A stretch of DNA of 64,000 nt from Aurelia coerulea (lineage: Eukaryota > Cnidaria > Scyphozoa > Semaeostomeae > Ulmaridae): positions 29,954,663 to 30,018,662 of the forward strand of contig CM076943.1 in assembly GCA_039566865.1 (NCBI GenBank). Reading direction: 5' to 3'. Position 1 is the stretch's first letter, and every line of letters starts with the position of its first letter. The notes beneath the pieces are model-generated. The model made no database searches. It was not told where the DNA came from and saw nothing but the letters and a program-made list of their open reading frames with translations. A program made the translations under genes and the position numbers. Positions 1-10,853 of the stretch are shown in pieces.

Positions 1-1637
1 TTACCAATGTTCTCTGCATACTTGGAACCATCTAAAAATAAGAAACGATGACCTACTGTTTCCATGAAATAGGTATCAATTCAGTAAAATTCCATTTTAA
101 TTGTAAGCGTTCGTTGCATAAAAGACCACACTTGAAAGCATAATTTTTATGACATTTAAGCCTTCGATTGACACTAAAAGAGGTTAATTGCATTAGTTCT
201 GTGCAAGTAAAACTCCTTTTAATTGTGTAGCGGAAACCTTCAGATTTAACCGTTGAGTTCAAGTTATGAATAGAAGGATTTTTTAGCATTGTCTATGGCT
301 AGCTTAATGTATGTATTGGTTTTTTAACAGAATACAGGCAAAGAACACTTGTCTAACATGATACATTTTTGTATGTTGAAACACTTAAGCATTGCTGCTA
401 TAATGTGAAGCTGCATCTTTACCTACACTTTACCCATCCACCCATCCGATGGTTGTTCACAGATAAGAGCATGCTTTAAATGATTTATATTGATGAAGGC
501 CCTGTTGCAGTTTGGTCTGGAAACAGTTTAGAAGAATAGAAAAGGAACAGAAGAAACCTTGGAAGTGGAACTGGTTGCAGGGCTAGGCAAATTTCAATAT
601 AAGCAAAGACTCCAGCAAAGACTCCGATTCTGATCATATCAGCTTCTTTGTAGCTAAGGCCAAGCAAAATTTCTTAAGAAAGCATTGTCATTATGTCGAA
701 GTGCGCACAACAGATACCAAAGAAAGTAAGAGATGTAATTATCGCTGTGTAATATCGATGAACAAAATAAAACTTGTTTCATTATTAGTGAAAGCTTGGT
801 TTTTGACACAATTTCATACATTTTTAGCTGTGGCAGATTGCATATATTGTTAGTTGTTCAGAGGGGTAAATGCTCAACAGTAAGGAAGCAAGGCTTGAAA
901 ATTCATGCAATTATTTGGAAACAATAGACTGTTGTTTTGCATTACTGCTAAAATTTAATTGTCCTGATAGTACAAATGGTTGCTTCTATAGATGTGGAAA
1001 AAAATTGCGAAAATGAGGGATTCCACATTAATTATTTTAAGCTTAGCTTGCAGATCAGGATTTCTGGTAGCATTTTTCAAAAAATTGTTGAAAAAAAACT
1101 AAAACGATCTGGAACGAACCCTTTCGCAGAAATGTTCCCAAGACCTTGTAGTATTTTTATATGTTTATAGCTAACACTTGATATCACTTGAATTTTTCGT
1201 TTTTACTATGGAGTGGCTATTTTGTCACGAAATTCTCAAAAACTACAAAGCATAATGTGTGTCCAGTCACCCATGCTTTAGTGTGCTTTTGTTGAAAACA
1301 AGTTACATGTGACATACAAGTAGATGATCATCTTTCAAATGAAACAAAGTTTGTAAAAATCGGACAATCATGAGCGGAGCTATGAAAGTTTAAAGTTAAG
1401 CTAAAACAATAATTGTTTTCCGGAAGTGCTATGATAAACAACAACATGTCATTTCCCCAAACTTCAAAAAATCATTGTGACGGAACCATTGGTCCGATTT
1501 CAAAAATGTTTGCTTTGCGTTGACCCCTGACACCCCCTTTTCATCGATGATATTAAATGTTGCAACTTTTTGAAACTTCGTTTTTTCCTATTTATTCCAT
1601 AATTTCTCTGATCTGGATCACTGTGCACTTGCTATTC
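1..1637. other. Gene-free AT-rich sequence
   Basis: I see no convincing coding exon, RNA gene or flanked repeat here. The short open frames have no recognisable motif and no paired splice sites. Confidence 0.5.
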
Positions 1638-1868
1638 TCGCAAGGTATGGGTTTCTGCGCTTGGCGCAGGGGGGGCCCATCAGGGCGACCTCGGTCCTTC
1701 CTCTCGATGTGACCACACCTCGTGATTCCTTTTGCCTTTGCTTGGAATTACAGAGAGTTAGCAGCTCTCCTCACACTTTCGCAGCAAGTATGACCCTGGT
1801 GGGATTCGAACCCACGACCTTGCGGTTGTGAGTCCGGCGCCTTAACCACTGGGCCAACCTCGCTAGCA
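1638..1868 (-). repeat. tRNA-derived SINE
   Basis: Read on the minus strand, 1867 down to 1791 is a tRNA-like head. It has an A-box-like TGGCCCAGTGG and a perfect B-box GGTTCGAATCC, the two internal RNA polymerase III promoter parts. The segment that should pair as the anticodon stem does not pair, so this is probably not a working tRNA. A tRNA-unrelated body follows to about 1638; its far end is not sharply defined. A SINE is the best reading, with a tRNA pseudogene as the alternative. Confidence 0.7.
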
Positions 1869-1911
1869 GGAACATTGCCGAACAGGACGCAAACATCTTA
1901 TCGGGAACTTA

Positions 1912-2311
1912 CCTTAGCTTAGTCCTTTCAAATTTCACCTGCTTTCAATTTTGGCTCCCTTTAATTTTCGCCCTCCCCCCCCCCTGTGCAGAAGTTTCGC
2001 GGGAGTTTCGCTCCCTTTAATTTTCACCCTCCTGGTTAGGATTGATATGACGTAATTTGGATGGATATGGCCCCGAAGAAGAGAACACGGTGGATTTAGA
2101 ACAACAAAATCACCCCTTAGACACAGGGGAGGACAATGTCATTGTTATCGAAGAGTAATGCATGTCTTGTATTTTGTATTACAATCGAACCTAAAGTTCT
2201 TTCATAGACAATGTATTTATTCGCTTCCTTTAATTTTCGCTGCCTCTAATTTTCGCCCCCCCCCCCTCCGGAGCGAAAATTAAAGGAAGGCGAAATTTGA
2301 AGGGACTAAGG
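1912..2311. mobile_element. 400-bp MITE with TA target duplication
   Basis: The element begins CCTTAG and ends CTAAGG, with TA directly outside both ends (1910-1911 and 2312-2313). The inverted ends match over roughly 30 bp (CCTTAG, then TTCAAATTTC, then a TTTAATTTTCGC motif), with a few mismatches and C/G-tract length changes. TA duplication plus short TIRs indicates a Tc1/mariner/pogo-type non-autonomous element. The inside repeats the TTTAATTTTCGCC motif on both strands and holds a short acidic frame ending at a stop near 2158. Confidence 0.7.
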
Positions 2312-2538
2312 TATCACTTCGAAATCGACAATATCGCCACAACAGATACCCTCCTGATCGCCTTAACGTCAACGTCAAGCAGCGCGATTGATTTACAGGA
2401 ATTATTTGTAATTTTGTAATTGTAAGTTGCAGATCATGCTTATATCATCATGCTGGGCATGACCATAATTTTCAAAAATAACAGTTTTTTCGATCACAAA
2501 AAATAGGTTTTTTCCTCGAAAATACAGTCTCTTGTCGC

Positions 2539-2562
2539 CCTCTCTCTCTCTCTCTCTCTCCC
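2539..2562. repeat. (CT)n microsatellite
   Basis: About twelve CT dinucleotides in a row. Confidence 0.9.
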
Positions 2563-2740
2563 TTTTTTGTGCTTCTGTCCTGTATAAAATACAGTAAAAA
2601 CCCGCATATAAGAACCTACAATTTTGCAAGTCAGCCTAACGAGGTTGATATGTTTTGGGTATTTGGTGGGAAATGAGGCTGTTCGGGTTCTTAAATTGGT
2701 TCTTAATTTATTCAGGGCCTTCAGGAATTTCTTTTCTTAA

Positions 2741-3465
2741 CCCTATTCCACTTGGGGGGGGCCATTATGGCCCCCCCAACCAAACATTGATATACAGCTC
2801 TTTAACGACATGAGACAGAATACTGGTACCAACCGACTTTTCCTAAAATTTAATGCTCTACAAGATTCTACAAATTTCGTTTTAATTATATAAGTCATGT
2901 GACCATTGAATGCCCTTATTTGGAGAGATGTCACAAAAGAAAACACTAAATTGCTTATATTTTAGTCAATCCTTGTTCGATTTTGTTTAAATTAGTGTCA
3001 TTGAATTGCTCTCATTGAGGGCTTTCATATGGTATATAGTTTGTTAATTTTCATTTATATCTAGAGTTTTTAGACATATGACGTCACATATGTTTATGAC
3101 GTCATTGTTCGAAAAGGTGTGAAAAAAATTAAAAATTAATAGATCATTATGCAAGAAAATATGATGTTGTACAATATTTTTAACAGTTTATAACAACAAA
3201 CTTTGTTTTCTCTAAAATATAGGACATTATTGTAGTTTCCATACATAAGCTTATTGCAGACTGGCCACAACATGTCCAGTTGCCTAGCAACAAGTCACGT
3301 GACTAATTAAACGTTCATTACTTAATCAGAATCACAAAAGATTGTTGATACTGTGTATAAAGTTACAACTTCATAACTCTATTGGTTTTGGAAATAATTA
3401 GGGGGGGGCCATAATGGCCCCCCCCCAGGTGAGGAGTGAATAAAAAGAGCCCATGTGGAATAGGG
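2741..3465. mobile_element. TTAA-flanked MITE, piggyBac-like
   Basis: The ends are CCCTATTCCACTTGGG on the left and, reverse-complemented, CCCTATTCCACATGGG on the right. TTAA stands directly outside each end (2737-2740 and 3466-3469). TTAA targets and CCC-starting termini are typical of piggyBac, so I infer a 725-bp non-autonomous piggyBac derivative. Just inside each end is a G-tract/GGCCATTATGGCC/C-tract block, which is a self-complementary G/C palindrome. No transposase is encoded. Confidence 0.75.
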
Positions 3466-3860
3466 TTAAGATTCAAACTTCAGGCTTATTATTTGCTGTC
3501 AGTTCACATTACTTGAGTTTATGAGGCATTATTCCCAACAGAAAATACGTCTGATGCACAATGCCCACATGAAAAGTTACATTTCCTCATTTCTGATCGG
3601 AAATGTGGAGAAAAAATATCAAACATTTATCAAATTCACCGACACTTGAAGGTAGGGCATGGGGGGGGGTAATAAGATTGATAGGGTGGTGGTAAAATGG
3701 GTGGGGTGGTCTATTTGCGGGAAATGGTAGAATGGTAGAAAGGTCAGGTCATCAATTATTGATGCCATGGTTACCATGTAAACCATGCTACCTGTATCAT
3801 GGCCGGGTAGTCACCGGGTTAAGCGGCTCCCCCATCAGCTTGGCTGATTACATTACATTA
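3466..3860. other. Unassigned interspersed sequence
   Basis: No gene is visible. It holds a G-rich stretch at about 3660-3720 and a short (CATTA)n run before 3861, which may be the microsatellite tail of the next LINE fragment. Confidence 0.4.
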
Positions 3861-4150
3861 CATTATTATTATTTATACACGAAACCCCTTCAGCTAAAAA
3901 CCTAATACAGTTCTTTCTACTATAAATAATGAAATAAGATCTAAAAAAAATGTGCTGTTCTTCCAGAGGGTCGTGTTTGGGATTATTTGTTTCTTGGCAT
4001 GTTCAGCTCATCAAATGCGCTTTTAGTTCTTTTTTGAAGCGCCCGAGTGTTTGGATTTCTCTAATATTAGTTGGAATAATACCGTTCCAAGTCTTTAAGG
4101 TAGTTCCACAGCAAAAAAACTCAATTTTTCTTAAATTTCGAGTATTTTAT
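3861..4150 (-). mobile_element. LINE 3'-end fragment (RT C-terminus)
   Basis: On the minus strand the frame ending at the stop at 4003-4005 reads a TWNGIIPTNIR motif followed by FKKELKAHL. This is the conserved tail of non-LTR retrotransposon polyproteins (a TWN-IP-IR-F-K-L pattern). About 140 bp of 3' non-coding sequence follow, down to the A/T-rich tail near 3861. The 5' remainder of the element is absent, as usual for 5'-truncated LINE insertions. The clade cannot be fixed from so little sequence. Confidence 0.75.
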
Positions 4151-4430
4151 TTTTTCTTCCAAAGCTATGCCTTAACTAATGAAGATTATGTTAGGATAAA
4201 TTTAGAGTACGTCCTGAGTGAGTTTTATCAGAAAAGTAAACTTTTTTATCCAGTGGTACAGCAAAGCTCCCATAGCAACGCCTTAGCAACGCAAAAAATT
4301 TCATTCTTTCGGGCAATTTGCAACCAATTTTTCTGCTGAAGTCCTTTTTCTTGCTCATAGGCTCCATTCCTTTTCCGATAGCCTCATAACTAATCTCTAT
4401 CCTTGCCTCTTTTTCGTGTGGACCTTATTT

Positions 4431-5510
4431 TTATGTTTGAAGAATGAAAACATTATGCAGGGGCTTTTGCTCCCACCGGAAGGAATAGACCTATATATAT
4501 AGACATATAGACATATAGATAGGTACATAGGAATCAGGAATGTTGTAACAATGGGCATTATTTATGAAGATAATCGAAACAATCAGCGAAGCATTTGAGA
4601 TATTTATAGGCATTGTTAATGTGTACAATGAAAACAATTCAGAGATCTTTTGGGCTAACAATCAAATTTGGCGTAGTTGCCAACTGACATTTCCTCGTTA
4701 AGGCTAATTACTTCTTTTTCCTAACATTAATCGAGCTGCCAACTCGTTACAAGGCAATTTTCAAAATTTGACCTCTTTGACCTGGCACACTGCCCTTACT
4801 GTTTGAAATCTTCGATATAGATAGCTGTTGCCAAGGGAACCAACAAACCCATATAATACTATCAAGAAACAAGTGTGGCACTGTTATAGTGGCAGCTCTT
4901 GTCGGGATAAAGTAAACAATTTGCCAATACAATATTGTCGGCCATCCTTCAGTTTTTATCAAAGCAGTAGGAAGCATCTTAAACTTGGAGGGGTATGGCA
5001 ATTTAAGGGCACTTTTTTCATGAGAAGGGCATTTTAATATACATCATATTTTCGACGGGAAAAATGTTATATATAGGAGAAAATAGTATGAATGCTGATA
5101 GATATACGATTTCCTTCGCAATGAAACAAAATGAGAAGCAAACATAACCAAATCAAGAAGTAAATAGTAACAGAATTAAACTACTTTCTGTCCGCATTAG
5201 TCTTTAAAAGGGGCACATCCTGAGACAAAAATTACACCTTTTGGTTTGTTGCAAAATCTTGGGGAGCACGTGCCCCCTGTGTCCCACTAGTTTCTACTAT
5301 ACGTCTCTGGACTCTCGCTACATCTAATGTAATAGATCTGATGCATATAACGAAATCTGATCTGCTTCATCAAGTGGGCTCGTTATTAGGCTACATCCAT
5401 TTCGATATGAACTAAATCATGCATTGCAATTGCAAATAGATATTCTATTACTTTGAGGCAAGCTATGTGCATGATCTCATTCTTCAAACATGGCTAATGG
5501 GGGCCTTTAA
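4431..5510. repeat. Tandem duplicated unit, copy 1
   Basis: This 1,080-bp unit is repeated head-to-tail directly downstream; the two align over nearly their full length with scattered substitutions. Each copy begins with ATGTTTGAAGAATGA and ends with the reverse complement of that sequence (TCATTCTTCAAACAT), so each has its own short terminal inverted repeats. A (TATAGACA)n-like microsatellite lies near the start. No frame encodes a recognised protein. Confidence 0.8.
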
Positions 5511-6612
5511 TTATGTTTGAAGAATGAAAACATTATGCAGGGGCTTTTGCTCCAACCGGAAGGAATACACCTATATATATATATAGACAAATTTAGACAT
5601 ATAGACATATAGATATTAGACATATAGACATATAGGTACATAGGAATCAGGAATGTTGTAACAATGGGCATTATTTATGCACACAATCGAAACAATCAGC
5701 GAAGCATGTGAGATATTTATAGGCATTGTTAATGTATACAATCAAAACAATTCTGATATATTTGGGCCAACAATGAAGTTTGGCAAAGTTGCCAATTCAC
5801 ATTTCCTCATTAAGGCTAATCACTACTTGCTCCTAACATTAATCCAGCGGCCAACTCATTACAAGGCAATTTTCAAAATTTGACCTCTTTGACCTGGCAC
5901 AATGCCCTTACTGTTTGAAATCTTCGATATGGATAACTGTTGCCAAGGGAACCAACAAACCCATATAATACTATCAAGAAACAAATGTGGCACTGTTATA
6001 GTGGCAACTCTTGTCAGGATAGGGTAAAAAAAATTGTCTATATTGTCGGTCATCCTTCAGTTTTACTCAGAGCAGTAGGAAGCATCTTAAACTTGGAGGG
6101 GCACGGCAATTTAAAGGCACTTTTTTCATAAGAATGGCACTGTAATATACAACAGATTTTTGACGGGAAAAATGTGATATATAGAAGAAAATAGTATGAA
6201 AGCTGATAGATATCCGATTTCCTTCACAATGAAACAAATTGAGAAGTAAACATAACAAAATTACGAAGTAAATAATAACAAAATTAAACTACTTTCTGTC
6301 CGCATTGGTCTTTAAAAGAGGCTCATTCTGAGGCAAAAATGGCACCTTTTGGTTTGTTGCAAAATCTTGGGGGGCATATGCCACCAGTGCCCCCGGTTCC
6401 CTACGTCTTTGGACTCTCGCTACATCGAATTTGATAGTTCTGATGCATATCAAGAAATCTGGTCTGCTTCATCAAGTGGGCTCGTTATTAGGCTACATCC
6501 ATTTCGATATGAACTAAATCGTGCATTGCAATTGCAAATAGATATTCTATTACTTTGAGGCAAGCTATGTGCATGATCTCATTCTTCAAACATGGCTAAT
6601 GGGGGCCTTTAA
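5511..6612. repeat. Tandem duplicated unit, copy 2
   Basis: Second copy of the unit at 4431-5510, 1,102 bp. The main length difference is expansion of the TATAGACATA microsatellite at about 5570-5640. The two copies abut at GGGGCCTTTAA|TTATGTTTGAAG. Confidence 0.8.
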
Positions 6613-6614
6613 TT

Positions 6615-6636
6615 GATTACAAAGTACTTTGTAATC
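6615..6636. repeat. Perfect 22-bp palindrome
   Basis: A perfect self-complementary sequence centred on AAAGTACTTT, immediately after the tandem unit. A (GAAA)n run follows at 6655-6677. Confidence 0.85.
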
Positions 6637-6677
6637 TAAGAGGGGGCTCCAGGTCAGGAAGAAAGAAAGAAAGAAAG

Positions 6678-7720
6678 TCCGTCACGCTCGTTAAAGCAAT
6701 TGATTAACGTTTTATCTCTGCTAATTGGCACTGAAATAAAGAAAGCGCACAGAAAGCGCATACAAGACAGAAGTTTCCCGCGATCCTATAGCAACATTTG
6801 ACGTCGGCTTATTTCATGTTAGACAGATTTGACACCATAAGATGGATAAATCACCACGATGTTTACCCTGGCACAACAACAAATTTACCCAGAATTGGCA
6901 CGTTCTTGACTTCATTAGCAGCTTAATTATGTTGAAACAATCGTTTTCTAGAACGAACGCATCATTAGCCACTTATTGATGGTATTCATTATACAAATAA
7001 GTCAAGTTTAGAGGATGATGTAACCGGCGGCCTGCACAGAGGCTAGCATTCGCAGCATCACCGAAGGTAGAAGGACCCCCCTCCTACACAGCTACAGATG
7101 CAAACGTCGCAGGTGAAGTTGAGAGGAAAGGTGCAGAATTACAGCAAACAATGGCGCATTGACTGGGGGAAGGCACGTGGTCACACTGAACCAAAAGATC
7201 TCCATGCATATGATTCTGCACAGAGGTTATCTTCGTGACTGCTTGCCTCAAATTAGAAGCCCGCGAATAGATACATTCTGCAGGGTTCCGTATAAGCAAT
7301 TTTGCGTTATCGTGAATCTCACATGACATCTAATTTGAGACAGATGCACCAATAGTTTCATGCACGAACTAAGCAAACTGGGGGTAATGACTTTTGATTT
7401 TTTGCGTATCATCCTCGTTTGACATAAAGATCAAAATATTGCTTTCAAACGATTCTTGTCCTTATACAAGGCGCTTGATTTTCTATTGAAGGCAACTTTA
7501 GCAGCAACACGCATCTCTCTGACTGTAGCAGCATCAATGATCATTTGGGCTTATGGAGAAATCAATATTCAGTTTTCTTATGCTTGCTTAGCTCAGGTCA
7601 TACTTTGTAATCATCCAAAAGGATCTTATGTTCCAATTTTCTCGTCGCTTCAACTTTTTGTGGATGATCGAAAAGTTTTCCAATACATTTCAAATAGCGT
7701 TTGCCTGGCTTTTGGTGACT
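6678..7720. other. No gene recognised
   Basis: No coding feature with recognisable motifs. The stretch near 7300-7345 resembles part of a hairpin element at 32,788-32,910 (both contain GTGACATCTAATTT or a one-base variant), suggesting a shared repeat family. Confidence 0.35.
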
Positions 7721-8770
7721 ATGGGTAAAAGAAGACTAAGAAAAGATCACGCTCGTCTGCTTTTAAGAAAAGGAGCTTTCATGGGAACAAGCACACTGCA
7801 AGGAATGAAGAGGAAGTTGATGTTTCGGGTGCTAGGCCCGTTGAACCAACTCAGCCAAATGTGGAGGGAGAAACCAGCCAACAAAGAAATCGTCTTGCAG
7901 GCGAGGGACCATCTGCTTCAAAGAAGCCAAAGCTTTGCACAGATGATATAAGAAATGATATGACTGATGAAGATAGTACCAACTACTTTGTTCTAATAAA
8001 CATGAGCATTCTTATTGATTTGATATCATCACTCGGAAAATGTCCAGAATGTGGCTCTGTGATTGAAGTTACAGTATCAATGTGCCCAAATCAAGAATGG
8101 GTTTTGCAAATAAACTTAGGATCAGCTGTATCTCTTGTTCGTGGGAAGAAAGAAAGTACGTTGCTGTCAAAGGAGTGCTCACCAACTGTTGGACGTGGCA
8201 GAAAATTTTTTGAGGTCAATTTAAGGTCAATGATAGCCTTCCATGAAATGGGTAAAGGACACTGGGCAATTCAGAACTTTTCAAGATGCATGAACATGAA
8301 GGGTATTTCAGAGAATGGATATGCAAACCTCAATAGGGAATTGTCAAATGCTTATGAAAATGCAGCAGATGCATCAAAATCAAAGGCAGCCTTAGAGGTC
8401 AAGCAACCTGATGCTACAGAAGTGGATAAAAATCATCTGTGCCAGTGCTCTTTGGACGGGTCATGGCAGAAGCGTGGTCATGCTTCTTTAAATGGGGTTG
8501 TAACAGCAATATCCTCCGGAAAGTGTTTGGACACTGCAGTGTTCACAAAGAATTGCAAAGCTTGTCGAATATGGGCCAGTCTAAGAAGGGAACGCCAGAA
8601 TATGAGATGCAATCCGCTGGAAAGCTAAAAGCCAGAGTGAGAAGCATTGAGAAAAAAGACTCTGAAATTGTAAAAAGGAGAAGAAAGCAACTCAGAAGTA
8701 TCAAAAAGGGTACATTGACCAGGAAAGAGAAAAAGAAGGTGGAGAATCCTATGTTGCTGGAGCCTATTAG
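7721..8770 (+). pseudogene. Mutator-like transposase, decayed and internally deleted
   Basis: The frame from 7861 to 8628 carries the N-terminal half of a transposase family common in cnidarians and arthropods and usually annotated Mutator-like. Visible parts are a CPECGS zinc pair, VNLRSMIAFHEMGKGH, then the catalytic-region start SLDGSWQKRGHASLNGVV. The start ATG at 7721 is in another frame, so one frameshift lies near 7735. After about 8590 the frame shifts again and jumps to the basic tail (KKDSEIVKRRRKQLRSIKKG) and a GGESYVAGAY terminus ending with the stop at 8768-8770. The long catalytic middle is missing, so the gene cannot be active. No TIRs were found around it. Confidence 0.75.
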
Positions 8771-8940
8771 TGACTGCTCTCTTCATCAACTTTCTTTTCA
8801 TGATTTCTCAAAATCAACTTTTGCAGGATATGGTAGATTTTCATGTAAGATATTTTCATTTCTACATGATCAGTTGTCTTGAAATTTGGCAGTTTTAGTC
8901 CATAGCTAGCATTAGAGGGCCAGAAGTGAAACTTTTTGAT

Positions 8941-8966
8941 TATGTATGTATGTATGTATGTATGTA
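8941..8966. repeat. (TATG)n microsatellite
   Basis: About six TATG units. Confidence 0.9.
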
Positions 8967-8970
8967 TCAT

Positions 8971-10495
8971 TTTGCCACAATATTTACAATTATTTACAAG
9001 TTATATAATATAAAAATAGATACAATACAATAAATAATGTTAAAAACGTAAAGGAAAAACACCCCTAATCACAGTGGCAGGGATAGCATTAAAAGGTCAA
9101 GATGACCTTAATTCCATAATGGTCCCCTTAGAGGTGCTGGTACAACGAAAAACGTAAGAAAAAAAAAAATACTAAACTGTAGTTTGTTTTCGGTATAAAA
9201 CATGGTTTATAATACCATACCATGATCGGGAGAGATGATGACAAGTCTTAATAGAAGACATATATGTCATCTTCCTCTTTTTGTATGTTTTGGAACAAAT
9301 TCTCTTTGATCTTATGTTTGAATGTGTCGATATTGTTTGTTGATTTAATCTCTGATGAAAGACTATTCCATGTTTTGGGCCCTAGATAAGATAGACATTT
9401 TTGTCCAGCAGTAGTTTTGCGAAATGGAATATCCAATTTGAACTTGGACCTTCGTGTTGTTCGGCCCTGGTTGACTGGACGGAATATCTCAGCACTGTAT
9501 GCTGGGGCAGTTTCTCTGAAAAACTTCATTATGTTGACACAGACACATTGATCCATCCTGTTCTTTGTAGGGAGCCAATCTATAGACTTGAATTCTGTGA
9601 CCCCAATATGTGCTGTGTTTTTTAAATCGAGGTAAAAACGAATGCATTTGTTTTGTGCCGTCTGAATTTTTTTAGACAGCCTCTTATTCAACCCTGGATA
9701 CCAAGAAGTGCATGCATAATCAAAATGAGGTTGAATAAGAGCATTTAAAAGCAACCTGCGAAGGGATTTATCCAGGAAGTTTTGTTTCCTGTATAGGAAT
9801 TTTAGCTTGCCATTTATTTTTCCAAGCATCTTAGTCGCCATCGACTCCCCAGAGAGATTTTCATCTAGGACACATCCCAGATATGTGACTGTTGAATGTT
9901 GTTTAATCCTTATGTCACCTCTCCTAATGTCCAACTTTTCAAGTTCTTGCTTTTTTTTCTTTTTTTGTCCAAAGAGAATGGATTTGGTTTTGTCCTCTCC
10001 AAAGTGAATGCTTAGTTTGTTTTCTACAAACCAATCACAGAGGGAATTGAAATTTCTATTTAAATTGCTCTCTATTAGTTCAATGTTTTTGTCTCTAACA
10101 ATTAAACAAGAATCGTCTGCATACAGAAGCAGGTCGCAGTCGATCGCTCGTGCCATGTCATTCACGTAAAGAAGGAATATGAGTGGGCCAAGAATTGACC
10201 CCTGAGGGACCCCACATGACAGACTACCATGATTTGAGTATTCCTTGCCAATATTGACGGCAAAAGAACGGTCCTGAAGGTAAGATTTAAACCACAAAAT
10301 GGCAGATTTGCTAAAGCCAAGGCATGCCATTTTATCCAGAAAGATGTTATGGTCAATTGTATCAAATGCTTTTTGAAGGTCAATTAAGATCATGCCTGTA
10401 AACATTCCAGTTTCAAATCCTTGAAGGATCTTATCACTCAAGTAAGATAAGCAGGTATCTGTTGAGTGATGAGCACGAAAGATTATCTCATCTCA
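8971..10495 (-). mobile_element. 5'-truncated LINE with reverse transcriptase
   Basis: The minus-strand frame 10441-9248 is uninterrupted for 397 codons and encodes most of a LINE reverse transcriptase. It reads DLQKAFDTIDH, then GVPQGSILGPLIFLLYVNDM, then the catalytic LLLYADDSC, then the HFDYACTSWYP and GPKTWNSL tail motifs. The frame begins inside the RT fingers; upstream (to about 10490) it continues only past an in-frame stop. The endonuclease and ORF1 are gone. Its 3' non-coding part runs down to about 8971. It is probably CR1/L2/Jockey-like, but the clade is uncertain. Confidence 0.85.
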
Positions 10496-10853
10496 GTCAG
10501 ACAATATGCATTGTTTTAACAATGCCGCCATGCCTAGAATTTGTAGAAAATTTTAAATTGCCTCTGAAATATTTTTTATTTATAGTTTTTACAAAATGCC
10601 ACTTCTGGCCCTTGAGGAAGGTGTCCCCCAAAAGCTATAAAAGTTTGGGCTATGTGGCATTTCCCATTTCTGAAATATGTTACATGAAAATATAGTGACT
10701 TTGAGATTATGATTATGATTGTTACGTCATCAGATTTGCATAAATTAAAAATTTTTTTCAAAAAATTCTAATATCAAACTATATGTAACAGAAAACATTG
10801 ATAAGTTTCCATGTAACAGGTACAAGTTCAAATTTGAGTTATTTGTTGTGGAA
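10496..10853. other. Unassigned sequence with a copy of a nearby motif
   Basis: No gene. A stretch at about 10,599-10,695 (CACTTCTGGCCCT ... TTACATGAAAAT) resembles, in inverted orientation, 8,930 down to 8,830. The two lie on either side of the LINE at 8971-10495 and may be parts of one repeat family. Confidence 0.35.

Noticed and set aside
1791..1867. A tRNA gene on the minus strand (CAC in the anticodon position)
   Set aside because: The anticodon stem does not pair and a SINE-like body follows directly, so a tRNA-derived SINE is the better call.
4431..6612. A gene pair in the duplicated unit, from parallel short frames
   Set aside because: The frames are parallel only because the DNA is duplicated; no codon-level conservation or motif is apparent.
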